Assembly (NCBI RefSeq): GCF_004786035.1
Contig: NZ_CP035088.1
Location: forward strand, 2,764,001 to 2,828,000
Direction of reading: 5' to 3'
DNA from: Pseudomonas viciae
GTDB taxonomy: Bacteria > Pseudomonadota > Gammaproteobacteria > Pseudomonadales > Pseudomonadaceae
Length of the DNA: 64,000 bases
A model generated the notes under the pieces. The model ran no database searches and had not been told where the DNA came from. It saw only the letters and a program-made list of their open reading frames with translations. The translations under genes and the position numbers were made by a program. Shown piece by piece: positions 35,513-43,192 of this stretch (position 1 is the stretch's first letter; each line of letters opens with the position of its first letter).

Positions 35513-36946
35513 TCAGGCGACCTGCTGCAAAATGTCCCGCAAGCGGTCGAGGGCGATGTCGATGTCGAGGATTTCGATGGCACCGAAACCGAAGAACAGA
35601 CCCGGTCGCACCGGGGTATCGTTGAAAAAACCAGCGAGGCTGTAGAGCCCGACTTCGGCTTTTTTCGCCAGCTCGATCACCAGGGCCAGGTCGATTGGCA
35701 CCTTGCACAGCACTGCCATGTGAAACCCCGCCGTGGTGGGCACGGCCTCGAACCAGGGCGACAAGTCCCCGGCCATGCGTGCCAGGATCCGCTCACGCCG
35801 ACCGGCATACAGGGTATGGCAGCGGCGGATGTGCTTGAGCAGGCAGCCCTCGGCGATGAACTTGGCCAGCGCCCATTGGGGCAGGGTGGAGGTGTGCTGG
35901 TCGGTGAGGCGCTTGGCCAGGATCACCGCTTCGAGAATCGCCGGTGGCAGGATCGCGTAGCCGAGGCGCAGCTCTGGCAGCAGGGTCTTGGAAAAGGTCC
36001 CGACGTACGCCACGATCCCGCGCTCGTCCATGCTCTGCAGCGAGTCGGCGGGCCGACCTTCGTAGCGGAATTCACTGTCGTAATCGTCTTCGATGATGAT
36101 CGCCCCCAACTCGTAGGCCCGCGCCAGCAAAGCCTCGCGGCGGGCCTGGCTCATGGGCATGCCCAGGGGGAACTGGTGGGAGGGCGTCACATAAATCAGC
36201 CGCGTGCCATCGGGGATCAGCTCCACGCGCATGCCTTGCTCATCCACCGGCACCCCGGCCACCGTGGCGCCGTGGGAGCCAAACAGCAGTCGCGCCGGCG
36301 GATAACCCGGATCTTCCATGGCGACCAGACTGCCGGGCCGGGTCAACACCCGCGAGATCAGGTCCAGGGCCTGTTGCGCGCCGTTGCACACCACCACGTC
36401 AGCGTCCTGGCAATTGACCCCGCGGGAAAACGCGATGTGCCGGGCGATGGCATTGCGCAACGCCGGCAAGCCTTCGGGCTGGCTGTAGAAGCCCTTGGCG
36501 CTGGCGATCTGGCGCAGGGCATGGGCGGTGCAGCGGCGCCAGTCATCCAGGGGAAACTGGCCCTTGCCGATGGCGCCACCGATGAAGTCGTAACGTAGCG
36601 CACCTTCAAGGGTGGGATGACGCATCAGGTCCGGCATGTTGCGCCAGGCTTCGACGACATCGGCTCCGGCCAGCTCGTGGTGGCTTTGTTTTCGCACGTT
36701 CCTGGCAGGTCGTGCATTGACGTAGGTGCCTTTGCCGATGATGCCGGTGAGGAAGTTTTCGTAGGTCAGTTGCGCATAGGTGTCGGAAACGGTCTTGCGC
36801 GAGATGCCCAGTTGTTCGGCGAGCAAGCGGCTGGGCGGCAGTTGCGTGCCGGCGGCCAGGCGACCGCTTTCGATGGCGCTGCGTAATTGTTGATACAACT
36901 GGCCCGCCAGGTCCTTGCGGCCGTTGATGACAACATGAAGTTCCAT
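35513..36946 (-). CDS. MocR-family (GntR-HTH plus aminotransferase-like) regulator
   Basis: 477 residues from ATG 36946 (MELHVVINGRKDLAGQLYQQ) preceded by AGGAG. An N-terminal GntR winged helix (LPPSRLLAEQLGISRKTVSD) is joined to a fold-type I PLP domain: VVVCNGAQQALDLISRVLTR, IIIEDDYDSEFRYEG, and the PLP lysine in YVGTFSKTLLPELRLGY. MocR regulators sense PLP or amino compounds and commonly control a divergent gene. Here that is the AhpD-like gene, with a 197-bp region between them. PdxR-like and GabR-like roles cannot be separated from sequence. Confidence 0.93.
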   Translation of the reverse strand: MELHVVINGRKDLAGQLYQQLRSAIESGRLAAGTQLPPSRLLAEQLGISRKTVSDTYAQLTYENFLTGIIGKGTYVNARPARNVRKQSHHELAGADVVEAWRNMPDLMRHPTLEGALRYDFIGGAIGKGQFPLDDWRRCTAHALRQIASAKGFYSQPEGLPALRNAIARHIAFSRGVNCQDADVVVCNGAQQALDLISRVLTRPGSLVAMEDPGYPPARLLFGSHGATVAGVPVDEQGMRVELIPDGTRLIYVTPSHQFPLGMPMSQARREALLARAYELGAIIIEDDYDSEFRYEGRPADSLQSMDERGIVAYVGTFSKTLLPELRLGYAILPPAILEAVILAKRLTDQHTSTLPQWALAKFIAEGCLLKHIRRCHTLYAGRRERILARMAGDLSPWFEAVPTTAGFHMAVLCKVPIDLALVIELAKKAEVGLYSLAGFFNDTPVRPGLFFGFGAIEILDIDIALDRLRDILQQVA

Positions 36947-37143
36947 ACCCGCAGGCTCCTGTTTGGCGGCAAGCGTCAAAGGCGCAAGATTACCTGCATT
37001 GTGCGACTGCATAGAAGTTGCGTGGAGGAAATCCCGTCCATTGGTCTTGTGCACGTTGGCCCCGGTTTTTTCGACGAATTGGACCTGTCGCTCACCGACC
37101 CCAAGGCCTACCGTGAAGGTCCCAATCGCCACGGAACCCAGCC

Positions 37144-37584
37144 ATGAGCCCGCGTCTGGATTACTACAGTGCGTCCCCCGGGGCGATGAAGGCCATGATC
37201 GGTCTGGAAGCTCTGACGAGTCGCTTGAGTATCGAAGCGGCGCTGCTGCACCTGATCAAGATCCGCGCCTCGCAACTCAATGGCTGCGCCTTCTGCACTG
37301 ACATGCATTCGGTGGATGCGCGCCGCCTGGGCGAGACCGAACGGCGTCTTTACGCCGTGGCGGTATGGCGCGACAGCGGCTTTTTTACGCCTCGCGAACG
37401 CGCCGCCCTGGCCTGGACCGAGGCGGTGACGCTGTTGGCCGAAAGCCAGGTGCCGGATGAGATCTATGCCCAGGCCCGTGCCGAGTTCAGCGAAGAGGAA
37501 CTGGTGGACCTGACCCTGGCGATCAGCACCATCAACAGTTGGAACCGGCTGGCGGTGAGTTTTCGCCAGAGTCCTGGTGGCTGA
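37144..37584 (+). CDS. Carboxymuconolactone decarboxylase / AhpD-like protein
   Basis: 146 residues. The CMD core carries the AhpD-type redox pair CAFC within QLNGCAFCTDMHSVDARRLG, followed by the conserved histidine. Related proteins are alkylhydroperoxidase-like thiol peroxidase partners. Divergent from the MocR gene and so probably its target. The ATG overlaps the stop of an upstream open frame (ATGA), discussed in the findings; no Shine-Dalgarno is obvious immediately before it. Confidence 0.9.
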   Translation: MSPRLDYYSASPGAMKAMIGLEALTSRLSIEAALLHLIKIRASQLNGCAFCTDMHSVDARRLGETERRLYAVAVWRDSGFFTPRERAALAWTEAVTLLAESQVPDEIYAQARAEFSEEELVDLTLAISTINSWNRLAVSFRQSPGG

Positions 37585-37613
37585 TGTTCATTCATCCAGC
37601 CTGAATGCGTTCC

Positions 37614-37643
37614 TGTGGCGAGGGAGCAAGCTCCCTCGCCACA
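37614..37643. terminator. Perfect REP-type palindrome between convergent genes
   Basis: TGTGGCGAGGGAGC and GCTCCCTCGCCACA form a 14-bp stem with only AA between. It lies 30 nt after the AhpD-like stop and 12 nt from the end of the opposing gene, so it may end both transcripts. Confidence 0.8.
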
Positions 37644-37655
37644 GAGGCAGAACCG

Positions 37656-38000
37656 TCATTTGGGCAGCGGTGAGTTGTTAGTCGGCACCGGCGGCCTTTG
37701 CGGCTTGACCGACGTCCCAAAGGTATTGCCCATGCGCACGCTGGTGGCCGCCGGGGTCGCCAGGCCGATGCTGTTTGGTGCGCGTTCGTTGACGGGGACA
37801 TTCAAGGCGTCCTGTGCCCGTTGCGCGGCCGCCGCCGCTTGTGGGTCGTTGCCCATCTGCCGGCTCAGGCAGTTGTAGTCCGGGGTCTTGTAGCCGCCAA
37901 CCGTCACCTCGATACACGCCGGCGCCTCTTCACCCTGGGCCCAGGGCAGGGCCAGGAGCAGTCCGAGGCCTGCCGTCATTCTCATCCACTGTTTCATCAC
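37656..38000 (-). CDS. Small exported protein of unknown function
   Basis: 114 residues with a signal peptide (RMTAGLGLLLALPWAQGEEA). The mature part has two cysteines (PACIEVTVGGYKTPDYNCLS), an Ala/Gln stretch and a Pro-rich C-terminus. The two cysteines may form a disulfide in the periplasm. It is divergent from vreA, with the vreA promoter region between them; I do not recognise a family. Confidence 0.75.
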   Translation of the reverse strand: MMKQWMRMTAGLGLLLALPWAQGEEAPACIEVTVGGYKTPDYNCLSRQMGNDPQAAAAAQRAQDALNVPVNERAPNSIGLATPAATSVRMGNTFGTSVKPQRPPVPTNNSPLPK

Positions 38001-38076
38001 CGACCTCCTGGCCCGTCACAGCGGACGGTTCGTTGTCAGAGCATCAGTCTAGTGCGGCCCGGGGGATTTGTATCAG

Positions 38077-38094
38077 TTGTCATACGACATTCAT
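38077..38094 (+). promoter_or_regulatory. Candidate Pho box upstream of vreA
   Basis: TTGTCAT-ACGA-CATTCAT has the 7-4-7 layout of a PhoB site and matches 11 of 14 repeat positions of CTGTCAT twice. It lies 43 nt before the vreA start, in the coding direction. In P. aeruginosa the vre operon is known to be PhoB-dependent, which supports the call; binding is inferred. Confidence 0.6.
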
Positions 38095-38136
38095 AAACTC
38101 CCCTCAGGATGACGGTTTTCAACGGATACGTCAGTC

Positions 38137-38835
38137 GTGCAGCAGGGCAAAGCCGGGGGCGGACGCAGACGTGGATTGACCAGGGCGCCCTTGGGGTGGC
38201 TGACGGTGTTGTTGTGTCTGTTGGCCGGACCGATCCAGGCGGGTGATCTGGTGGATCTGGACATCGCGCCCCAGGAACTGACCACGGCACTGGAGTTGTT
38301 CAGTCGTGCGACGGGCATGGCGGTGCTGGTCGATCACCGGTTGTCGAGCCAGCGCCACACGTTGGGTGTCCAGGGGCTATTCACACCCTCCCAAGGGTTG
38401 AATGTGTTGCTCAGCGGCACTGGGCTTGTGGCGCATTACGCCCGGGCGGATGCGTTCACGTTGCAGCCGGTGCGGGTCCGTGAGGTGCCGCTGCCTCCCG
38501 GCGTCACCCCAAGCTTGAGTGACAGTAATTACGCGGCAGCGATCCAGACGGTTATCCAACGCAACTTATGTCGTTCACCGCTGACCCGCCCGGGAAGTTT
38601 TCGGGCGGTGCTGCAAGTGTGGATCGGCCGCGACGGCGTGGTCCAGCACAGCCGCCTGGTCAGTTCCACCGGCGATCTGATGCGTGACAGGGCCTTGGTC
38701 AATAGCTTGCAAAACCTCAGGATCGACCGCCCGGCGCCCAGTTCGTTGCGCCAGCCGGTGACCCTGCTTTTGTTACCCGATTCATCAGGAAAAAGCATGG
38801 AATGCACAGCAGGGGAAGGGGTGTCCGGGCGATGA
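38137..38835 (+). CDS. vreA: VreA-like receptor component: STN domain protein without beta-barrel
   Basis: 232 residues from GTG 38137; another start slightly downstream is possible because no strong ribosome site is seen. A signal peptide region (LGWLTVLLCLLAGPIQAGDL) is followed by a secretin/TonB short N-terminal (STN) domain (DIAPQELTTALELFSRATGM; GLFTPSQGLNVLLSGTGLVA) and a C-terminal TonB-C-like part (FRAVLQVWIGRDGVVQHSRL). Unlike FecA-type receptors there is no outer-membrane barrel. This is the hallmark of VreA in the P. aeruginosa PUMA3 surface-signalling system, which passes a signal to VreR. Overlaps vreI by 4 nt. Confidence 0.85.
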   Translation: MQQGKAGGGRRRGLTRAPLGWLTVLLCLLAGPIQAGDLVDLDIAPQELTTALELFSRATGMAVLVDHRLSSQRHTLGVQGLFTPSQGLNVLLSGTGLVAHYARADAFTLQPVRVREVPLPPGVTPSLSDSNYAAAIQTVIQRNLCRSPLTRPGSFRAVLQVWIGRDGVVQHSRLVSSTGDLMRDRALVNSLQNLRIDRPAPSSLRQPVTLLLLPDSSGKSMECTAGEGVSGR

Positions 38836-39377
38836 AAGACACTGGTCGCAGCCCGATGGTCAAGTTGTTCCTCACCTCTTACGAGGATTTCAAGGTGCGT
38901 CTGCGCCGGCGCCTGGGCTCCGAGGAACTGGCCAACGATGTGCTGCATGAAACCTACCTGCGGGTCGACCGGATGGGCGATACGCCGGACATTGCCCAGC
39001 CCAACGCCTATTTGTATCGCATGGCCCTGAACATTGCCGCCGACCGTCGGCAAGCCGATGCGCGCCTGCTCACTGGCGATGAAATCGAGGAGTTGCTGCA
39101 GATCTCCGATGAAGCGCTGGATCCGGCCCGGGTGGTGGGTGGGCAAAAGGAGCTGCAGGTCCTGCTCAAGGCTTTGTATGAGCTGCCGGCACGGCGCCGC
39201 AGGATTTTCATCGCGGCGCGCCTGGAGGAAGCGCCACACCTGGAAATCTCCCAGCGCTTTGGCATTTCCACGCGCATGGTAGAGAAGGAAATCAAGGCTG
39301 CATTGGGACATTGCGCCCAGCGCCTGGAAAGAAAAGTCATTCAGCGGTTCGGTCCCGGCGCGGGAAAACCGTCTTGA
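38832..39377 (+). CDS. vreI: ECF sigma factor, FecI-like (VreI)
   Basis: 181 residues from ATG 38832, which overlaps the vreA stop (ATGA); an ATG at 38802 adding ten residues is also possible. Region 2 is seen in RRLGSEELANDVLHETYLRV and ANAYLYRMALNIAADRR-like sequence, and region 4 in ELPARRRRIFIAARLEEAPH with the HTH EISQRFGISTRMVEKEIKAA. In P. aeruginosa VreI transcribes the hxc, lap and pdt genes under phosphate starvation with PhoB. The following order of genes is the same here. Confidence 0.9.
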   Translation: MKDTGRSPMVKLFLTSYEDFKVRLRRRLGSEELANDVLHETYLRVDRMGDTPDIAQPNAYLYRMALNIAADRRQADARLLTGDEIEELLQISDEALDPARVVGGQKELQVLLKALYELPARRRRIFIAARLEEAPHLEISQRFGISTRMVEKEIKAALGHCAQRLERKVIQRFGPGAGKPS

Positions 39378-39402
39378 GAGTAGAGACCAGACCATTTTGT
39401 GA

Positions 39403-40356
39403 GTGTGTGTGCGCTTGAACATCTTCAGCATCACTTCCCCTGACGCCACGCCCCAGGCCCGACTGGATGGCGAGGCCCGCGACTGGCTGATCCTGCTGAC
39501 CTCGGGACGCGCCACCGTGGCCGATGCCCGGGCCTTGCGCCAGTGGTGTGGGCAAAGCCCCGAGCATGCGCGGGCATTCGAACAGGCCAAGGCGCTGTGG
39601 CATGGGCTGCAACCTGCGGCCCAGGCGTTGCAGGCGCCGCGCCATTTCGGGCGGCGGGCGTTGCTGGGCGGCGCGATTGCAGCGTCGGTCGGTTTCCTGC
39701 TGATCCGGGCCACGGTGCCTGGTGGTGTTTCAGGGTTGGGAGCCGATTACATCACTGAAGTCGGCGAACAGCGCCGGGTTGAACTGGTGGATGGCATCAG
39801 CCTGGAACTCAACACCCAGACCCGCCTCAGCCGCCTTCCGTTGAACGATGGTGGGCAAGGATTGGAATTGCTCAGCGGTGAGATCGAAGTACAGGGGCGC
39901 AGCCCACAGACGGTCAGCGTCCAGGCCGGCGCCGGCTGGATCAGTGCCGCCCGGGCACGTTTTAACGTTCGTTATACCGACCAGAGTGTCTGCGCGACCT
40001 GCCTGGAAGGCGTCGTGCAAGTACAAGTGCAAGGCCAGAGTTTTCGCCTGGAACCGGGCATGCAATTGACCTACGACACTGGCCGGGTTGGCACCCCACA
40101 GCATGCCGATGTGTCGGCAGCCGTTGCCTGGCGCGATCAAGTGCTGGTGTTCAACGACGCGACCCTGGCCAGGGTCATCGACGAAATCAACCGCTACCGT
40201 CCCGGCATGTTGCTGTTGCTCAATCGCGAACTGGGCCTGCGCAAGGTCCAGGCGCGGTTTCGCCTCGATCAACTGGCGGGCGTGGCGCTGCTGATCCGCG
40301 ATGCCTACGGCGCCAAATGCACCGAGTTGCCGGGTGGGGTGGTGGTGTTGAGCTGA
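39403..40356 (+). CDS. vreR: FecR-like anti-sigma factor (VreR)
   Basis: 317 residues; GTG 39403 is the longest start, with TTG 39415 an alternative, and neither has a good ribosome site. The N-terminal cytosolic sigma-binding domain (ARDWLILLTSGRATVADARA, QWCGQSPEHARAFEQAKALW) is followed by one membrane segment (LLGGAIAASVGFLLIRATV), the periplasmic FecR domain (TEVGEQRRVELVDGISLELN) and a C-terminal STN-like DUF4974 region. It would hold VreI at the membrane until signalled by VreA. Converges on hxcW. Confidence 0.9.
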   Translation: MCVRLNIFSITSPDATPQARLDGEARDWLILLTSGRATVADARALRQWCGQSPEHARAFEQAKALWHGLQPAAQALQAPRHFGRRALLGGAIAASVGFLLIRATVPGGVSGLGADYITEVGEQRRVELVDGISLELNTQTRLSRLPLNDGGQGLELLSGEIEVQGRSPQTVSVQAGAGWISAARARFNVRYTDQSVCATCLEGVVQVQVQGQSFRLEPGMQLTYDTGRVGTPQHADVSAAVAWRDQVLVFNDATLARVIDEINRYRPGMLLLLNRELGLRKVQARFRLDQLAGVALLIRDAYGAKCTELPGGVVVLS

Positions 40357-40380
40357 GACTCACGTTGCCTGGGCGGGCCT

Positions 40381-40407
40381 CATCGCGAGAAGGCTCGCTC
40401 CCACACG
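40381..40407. repeat. Single REP unit
   Basis: CATCGCGAGAAGGCTCGCTC followed by CCACACG, a lone REP arm between the convergent vreR and hxcW genes. It could form the short GCGAG-AAGG-CTCGC hairpin and act as terminator. Confidence 0.7.
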
Positions 40408-40440
40408 GGTTATGCATTGACCGTGACAGAAGGGTTCGGC

Positions 40441-41052
40441 TTACTCCAGTGGCCCTAGCACCTGCCGATACTTTTCAACGCCTTGGGGTGTCCGCCGACT
40501 CAGGCTGATTTCGATGCCTGCCGGGTTTTCCTGGCGGTTGCCGCTGAGTTTGCGCCAGCCTTTTTCCTGATCCCAGAAGCGCAGCCCTGCATCGCTGACT
40601 TCACTGAGCACGGCCACTCCCGCGCCGGGTGCCGGCAAGGGGTAGCGGCTGCGGGCCTGGCCTTGGGCGCGGTAGAGGGTGTCGCCCTTGAGCCACCAGC
40701 GAACCCGTTGCAGCTCGCCTTCCTGAGTGGCGGCCACGCGGATCACGTCCAGGCGGAACCCTTGACCCTCGGTGCTGCGCACGGTGAGGGCGGGTGGGGC
40801 GGTTGAAGGGGCGTCGTCGATCCCGGGTTTTACCGGTTCGCTCAACTCGACGCTGGCGCGCAGGGCGACGTCGCGCTCCAGTTGGTTCAACACCCGCAGC
40901 AAGGCTTCGGTCTGTTCGGTACTGGCCTGCAGATGGGTGTCGGCCCGGGTCACGCTGTCCAACCCGCGCCAGGCGATCAGGCTGACCACCGCCATCAGCA
41001 GGATCGCCACCATGACTTCAAGCAAGGTGAAACCCGACTGCCGGCCGTTCAT
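40441..41052 (-). CDS. hxcW: Type II secretion minor pseudopilin GspJ (HxcW)
   Basis: 203 residues. It begins with a prepilin leader and N-methylation site: cleavage G7|F8 in MNGRQSGFTLLEVMVAILLM with Glu at +5. The size and the C-terminal globular part (QRVRWWLKGDTLYRAQGQAR) fit GspJ of the pseudopilus tip complex (I-J-K-H). The ATG overlaps the hxcU stop by 4 nt. Both are encoded opposite to the rest of hxc, exactly as in the P. aeruginosa hxc cluster. Confidence 0.88.
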   Translation of the reverse strand: MNGRQSGFTLLEVMVAILLMAVVSLIAWRGLDSVTRADTHLQASTEQTEALLRVLNQLERDVALRASVELSEPVKPGIDDAPSTAPPALTVRSTEGQGFRLDVIRVAATQEGELQRVRWWLKGDTLYRAQGQARSRYPLPAPGAGVAVLSEVSDAGLRFWDQEKGWRKLSGNRQENPAGIEISLSRRTPQGVEKYRQVLGPLE

Positions 41053-41501
41053 TGGATTTGCATCCGGCCGGCGGCACTGCGTTGCACGTTGAGGCTGTTC
41101 TGGCCGTCCGACAGGCGGATCTGCAAGGGCTCACCGATCCATTCGGCATTCAGCACGACCCGCTGCCTGGGCTCGACACGAATCTCCATCGATGGGCTCT
41201 GCCAGCGACGCGGATGTAGCTGCGGGTCGTCCTTGAACCGATCCAGCCCAGCCCCATGATCGTTGCGACGGGTGAAGGCAAATCCCTTGGCATCCCAGCG
41301 CCAGGTAATCGGCCGGCCATCGGTGCGGGCTTCAGTCTGGGCCAGCTGTAGGAGTTGCACCAATTGCCCGGCGTCCTGGCGCAGCAACTTCAATGGGTCC
41401 GGCTTGATGCTCAGGCTCACGGCGGCGCTGGCGATGCCGATGATCACCAGCACCACCATCAATTCGATCAAGGTGAAACCGCGTTGCTTGCCGACGTTCA
41501 T
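41049..41501 (-). CDS. hxcU: Type II secretion minor pseudopilin GspH (HxcU)
   Basis: 150 residues from ATG 41501, behind AAAGGAG at 6 nt. Prepilin peptidase site G8|F9 in MNVGKQRGFTLIELMVVLVI with Glu +5. The C-terminal region (LAQTEARTDGRPITWRWDAK, SGF-type GspH fold) supports GspH rather than GspG. Part of the minor pseudopilin complex. Transcribed leftwards from the hxcU/hxcP divergent promoter together with hxcW. Confidence 0.85.
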   Translation of the reverse strand: MNVGKQRGFTLIELMVVLVIIGIASAAVSLSIKPDPLKLLRQDAGQLVQLLQLAQTEARTDGRPITWRWDAKGFAFTRRNDHGAGLDRFKDDPQLHPRRWQSPSMEIRVEPRQRVVLNAEWIGEPLQIRLSDGQNSLNVQRSAAGRMQIQ

Positions 41502-41539
41502 GCGCGCTCCTTTGCGTCGGACCATCCTGCACGGTGAAG

Positions 41540-41557
41540 ATGATAAGCATGTGAAAT
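41540..41557 (-). promoter_or_regulatory. Weak candidate Pho box in the hxcU/hxcP promoter
   Basis: On the minus strand ATTTCAC-ATGC-TTATCAT keeps the 7-4-7 layout but matches only 9 of 14 positions of the CTGTCAT repeats. It lies 39 nt before hxcU and 59 nt before hxcP. Chance occurrence is quite possible; listed because the gene set is expected to be phosphate-regulated. Confidence 0.3.
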
Positions 41558-41615
41558 AAAACGGAGAGAATTGACGCGTACGCTGGTGGCTGGAATAAAA
41601 AAGGAGATTCAGGCC

Positions 41616-42044
41616 ATGGCATTCATCGAGCGTGTGTCCCCGGCGCAAATCGTGCAGGTACTCGGCTTGTTGGCGGCGTTGGCCGGGGTGGCGACCTGGT
41701 CTTCGCTGTTGCTGACATCCGCCGAGTCCCGCACCCCGGACGTCGCCCCGCAACGTCTGGCCGAGCGTTCCGATAACCCGGCGCTGCAGTGGTTTTCCAA
41801 CCAGCCGGCGCCGGTGCGGATCAAGGTCAGCGGTGTCATGGCCGGCGCCCGTGGGGCTGTGGCGATCCTCAGCCTCAACGACGGGCCACCGCGCAGTTTC
41901 CTGGTGGGTGAACGGGTGGCCCAAGGGGTGCGGCTGGTGTCGATCGAGGCGCAGGCGGTGGTAATCGAGCGCGGTACCGAGCAGACCCGGCTGGCGCTCG
42001 CACGGTTGCCGGATTCGGTGGCTTTGCCCTCATTGACCCGCTGA
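41616..42044 (+). CDS. hxcP: Type II secretion GspC-like inner-membrane protein, minimal form (HxcP)
   Basis: 142 residues from ATG 41616 behind AAGGAG. It has a short cytosolic lead, one membrane segment (IVQVLGLLAALAGVATWSSL) and a periplasmic homology region (VRIKVSGVMAGARGAVAILS; PPRSFLVGERVAQGVRLVSI). Standard GspC proteins are near 270-300 residues and end in a PDZ or coiled-coil domain; that part is absent. GspC links the inner-membrane platform to the secretin N0 domain. Followed by a nested inverted repeat and the convergent hxcV. Confidence 0.88.
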   Translation: MAFIERVSPAQIVQVLGLLAALAGVATWSSLLLTSAESRTPDVAPQRLAERSDNPALQWFSNQPAPVRIKVSGVMAGARGAVAILSLNDGPPRSFLVGERVAQGVRLVSIEAQAVVIERGTEQTRLALARLPDSVALPSLTR

Positions 42045-42047
42045 AAA

Positions 42048-42194
42048 CTGTGGCGAGGGGATTTAGCGAAACGTTGCACCGCCTCACTGTGGGAGCAAGG
42101 CTTGCCCGCGATGCAGGCGCCTCGTTTCCTCGCAGACCGCGTCGTCTTCACCGCGGGCAAGCCTTGCTCCCACAAATAAATCCTCTCGCCACAG
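42048..42194. repeat. Nested double inverted repeat between hxcP and hxcV
   Basis: Outer arms CTGTGGCGAGGGGATTTA and its near-complement ending CTCTCGCCACAG enclose inner arms TGTGGGAGCAAGGCTTGCCC (from 42089) and GGGCAAGCCTTGCTCCCACA. Two different REP families are thus nested as one long cruciform-capable element at the 3' ends of two convergent genes. Confidence 0.85.
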
Positions 42195-42210
42195 GGGTTG
42201 TGTTCAGCCG

Positions 42211-42585
42211 CTATTTTCCCCGGCTGACCAACGTCTCCAATCGCGCTAACGGCGGTGCGTCGTGGCTGCGATCCGACACGGTCAGTTCAACCCGCAACAT
42301 CCGGCCATTTTCCGCCGGGCGCAGGTTCTGTTCGCAACGCAGCAGCAACCGCCCCTGATCGCAGTCGAACACTTTCGAACCCTGGGCAAAACGTCCTTCC
42401 AGGCGTAACTGCGCCAGTTGACTACGGGCCGCCAGCAGGGCGATGGATTTGTCTCGCAACAAGCCGTTGCTCTGGGTCATCACCGCGGCCACGCGCACCG
42501 CTGCCGACATGGCCACGGCGATGATCGCCAGTGCCACCAGCACTTCAATCAGGGTGAAGCCGGCTTGCGGAGCAGGGCGTGGCAT
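42211..42585 (-). CDS. hxcV: Type II secretion minor pseudopilin GspI (HxcV)
   Basis: 124 residues from ATG 42585. Prepilin cleavage G9|F10 in MPRPAPQAGFTLIEVLVALA with Glu +5. The length and the short globular domain (RLLLRCEQNLRPAENGRMLR) fit GspI, which nucleates the tip complex. No Shine-Dalgarno is seen; instead GGGGGC-A-GCCCCC forms a tight hairpin 19 nt before the start, so translation may be weak, or a longer N-terminus may be used. Same inverted orientation as hxcV in P. aeruginosa. Confidence 0.85.
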   Translation of the reverse strand: MPRPAPQAGFTLIEVLVALAIIAVAMSAAVRVAAVMTQSNGLLRDKSIALLAARSQLAQLRLEGRFAQGSKVFDCDQGRLLLRCEQNLRPAENGRMLRVELTVSDRSHDAPPLARLETLVSRGK

Positions 42586-42734
42586 GGCGCGGGCTCGATG
42601 GGCGGGGGCAGCCCCCAAGGCTAGTCCACGTTCGTGACCGATTGACGACGTAAGCTCCTGAGCAATTTCAATATCACTGACATATTTTCTTGCAACACTG
42701 CGCCTCGAATCGAATCCAGCGAAGGACCGTCGAG

Positions 42735-43184
42735 ATGCAGATCGCCCGTTACAACGCCCGTTCCCAAGGCCCACGCGGGCAGCGGGGTTTCACCCTGATC
42801 GAAATCATGGTCGTGGTGGTCATCCTCGGTATCCTGGCGGCGATGGTGGTGCCCAAGGTCCTCGACCGTCCCGACCAGGCGCGGGCAACGGCGGCGAAAC
42901 AGGACATTGGCGGCCTGATGCAAGCCTTGAAGCTTTACCGCCTGGATCACGGCAGCTACCCGAGCATGAACCAGGGCCTCAAGGTGCTGGTGGAGAAACC
43001 TGCCGACGCCAAAAACAGCACCTGGCGCTCCTACCTGGAACGCCTGCCCAACGACCCATGGGGCCGTCCCTACAACTACCTCAACCCCGGTGCCAATGGC
43101 GAAGTCGATATCTTTTCCCTCGGTGCCGACGGCCAGCCTGACGGCGACGGCGTGAATGCCGACATTGGCTCCTGGCAGCTATAA
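42735..43184 (+). CDS. hxcT: Type II secretion major pseudopilin GspG (HxcT)
   Basis: 149 residues from ATG 42735 behind AAGGA. Prepilin site G18|F19 in RGQRGFTLIEIMVVVVILGI with Glu +5. The GspG calcium-loop and C-terminal signature are clear: LDHGSYPSMNQGLKVLVEKP, LPNDPWGRPYNYLNPGANGE, DIFSLGADGQPDGDGVNADI. It builds the pseudopilus shaft. First gene of the hxcTXYZQ(RS) run; its upstream region (42586-42734) carries the divergent hxcV and hxcT promoters. Confidence 0.96.
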   Translation: MQIARYNARSQGPRGQRGFTLIEIMVVVVILGILAAMVVPKVLDRPDQARATAAKQDIGGLMQALKLYRLDHGSYPSMNQGLKVLVEKPADAKNSTWRSYLERLPNDPWGRPYNYLNPGANGEVDIFSLGADGQPDGDGVNADIGSWQL

Positions 43185-43192
43185 GGGCCGTG

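Noticed and set aside
42690..42720. CTGACAT near 42690 as a Pho box for hxcT
   Set aside because: Only one half-site is good; the partner repeat at the required spacing does not match.
42690..42734. An extra 15-residue N-terminus for HxcT from a TTG upstream
   Set aside because: The ATG at 42735 has a good ribosome site and gives a normal prepilin leader length.
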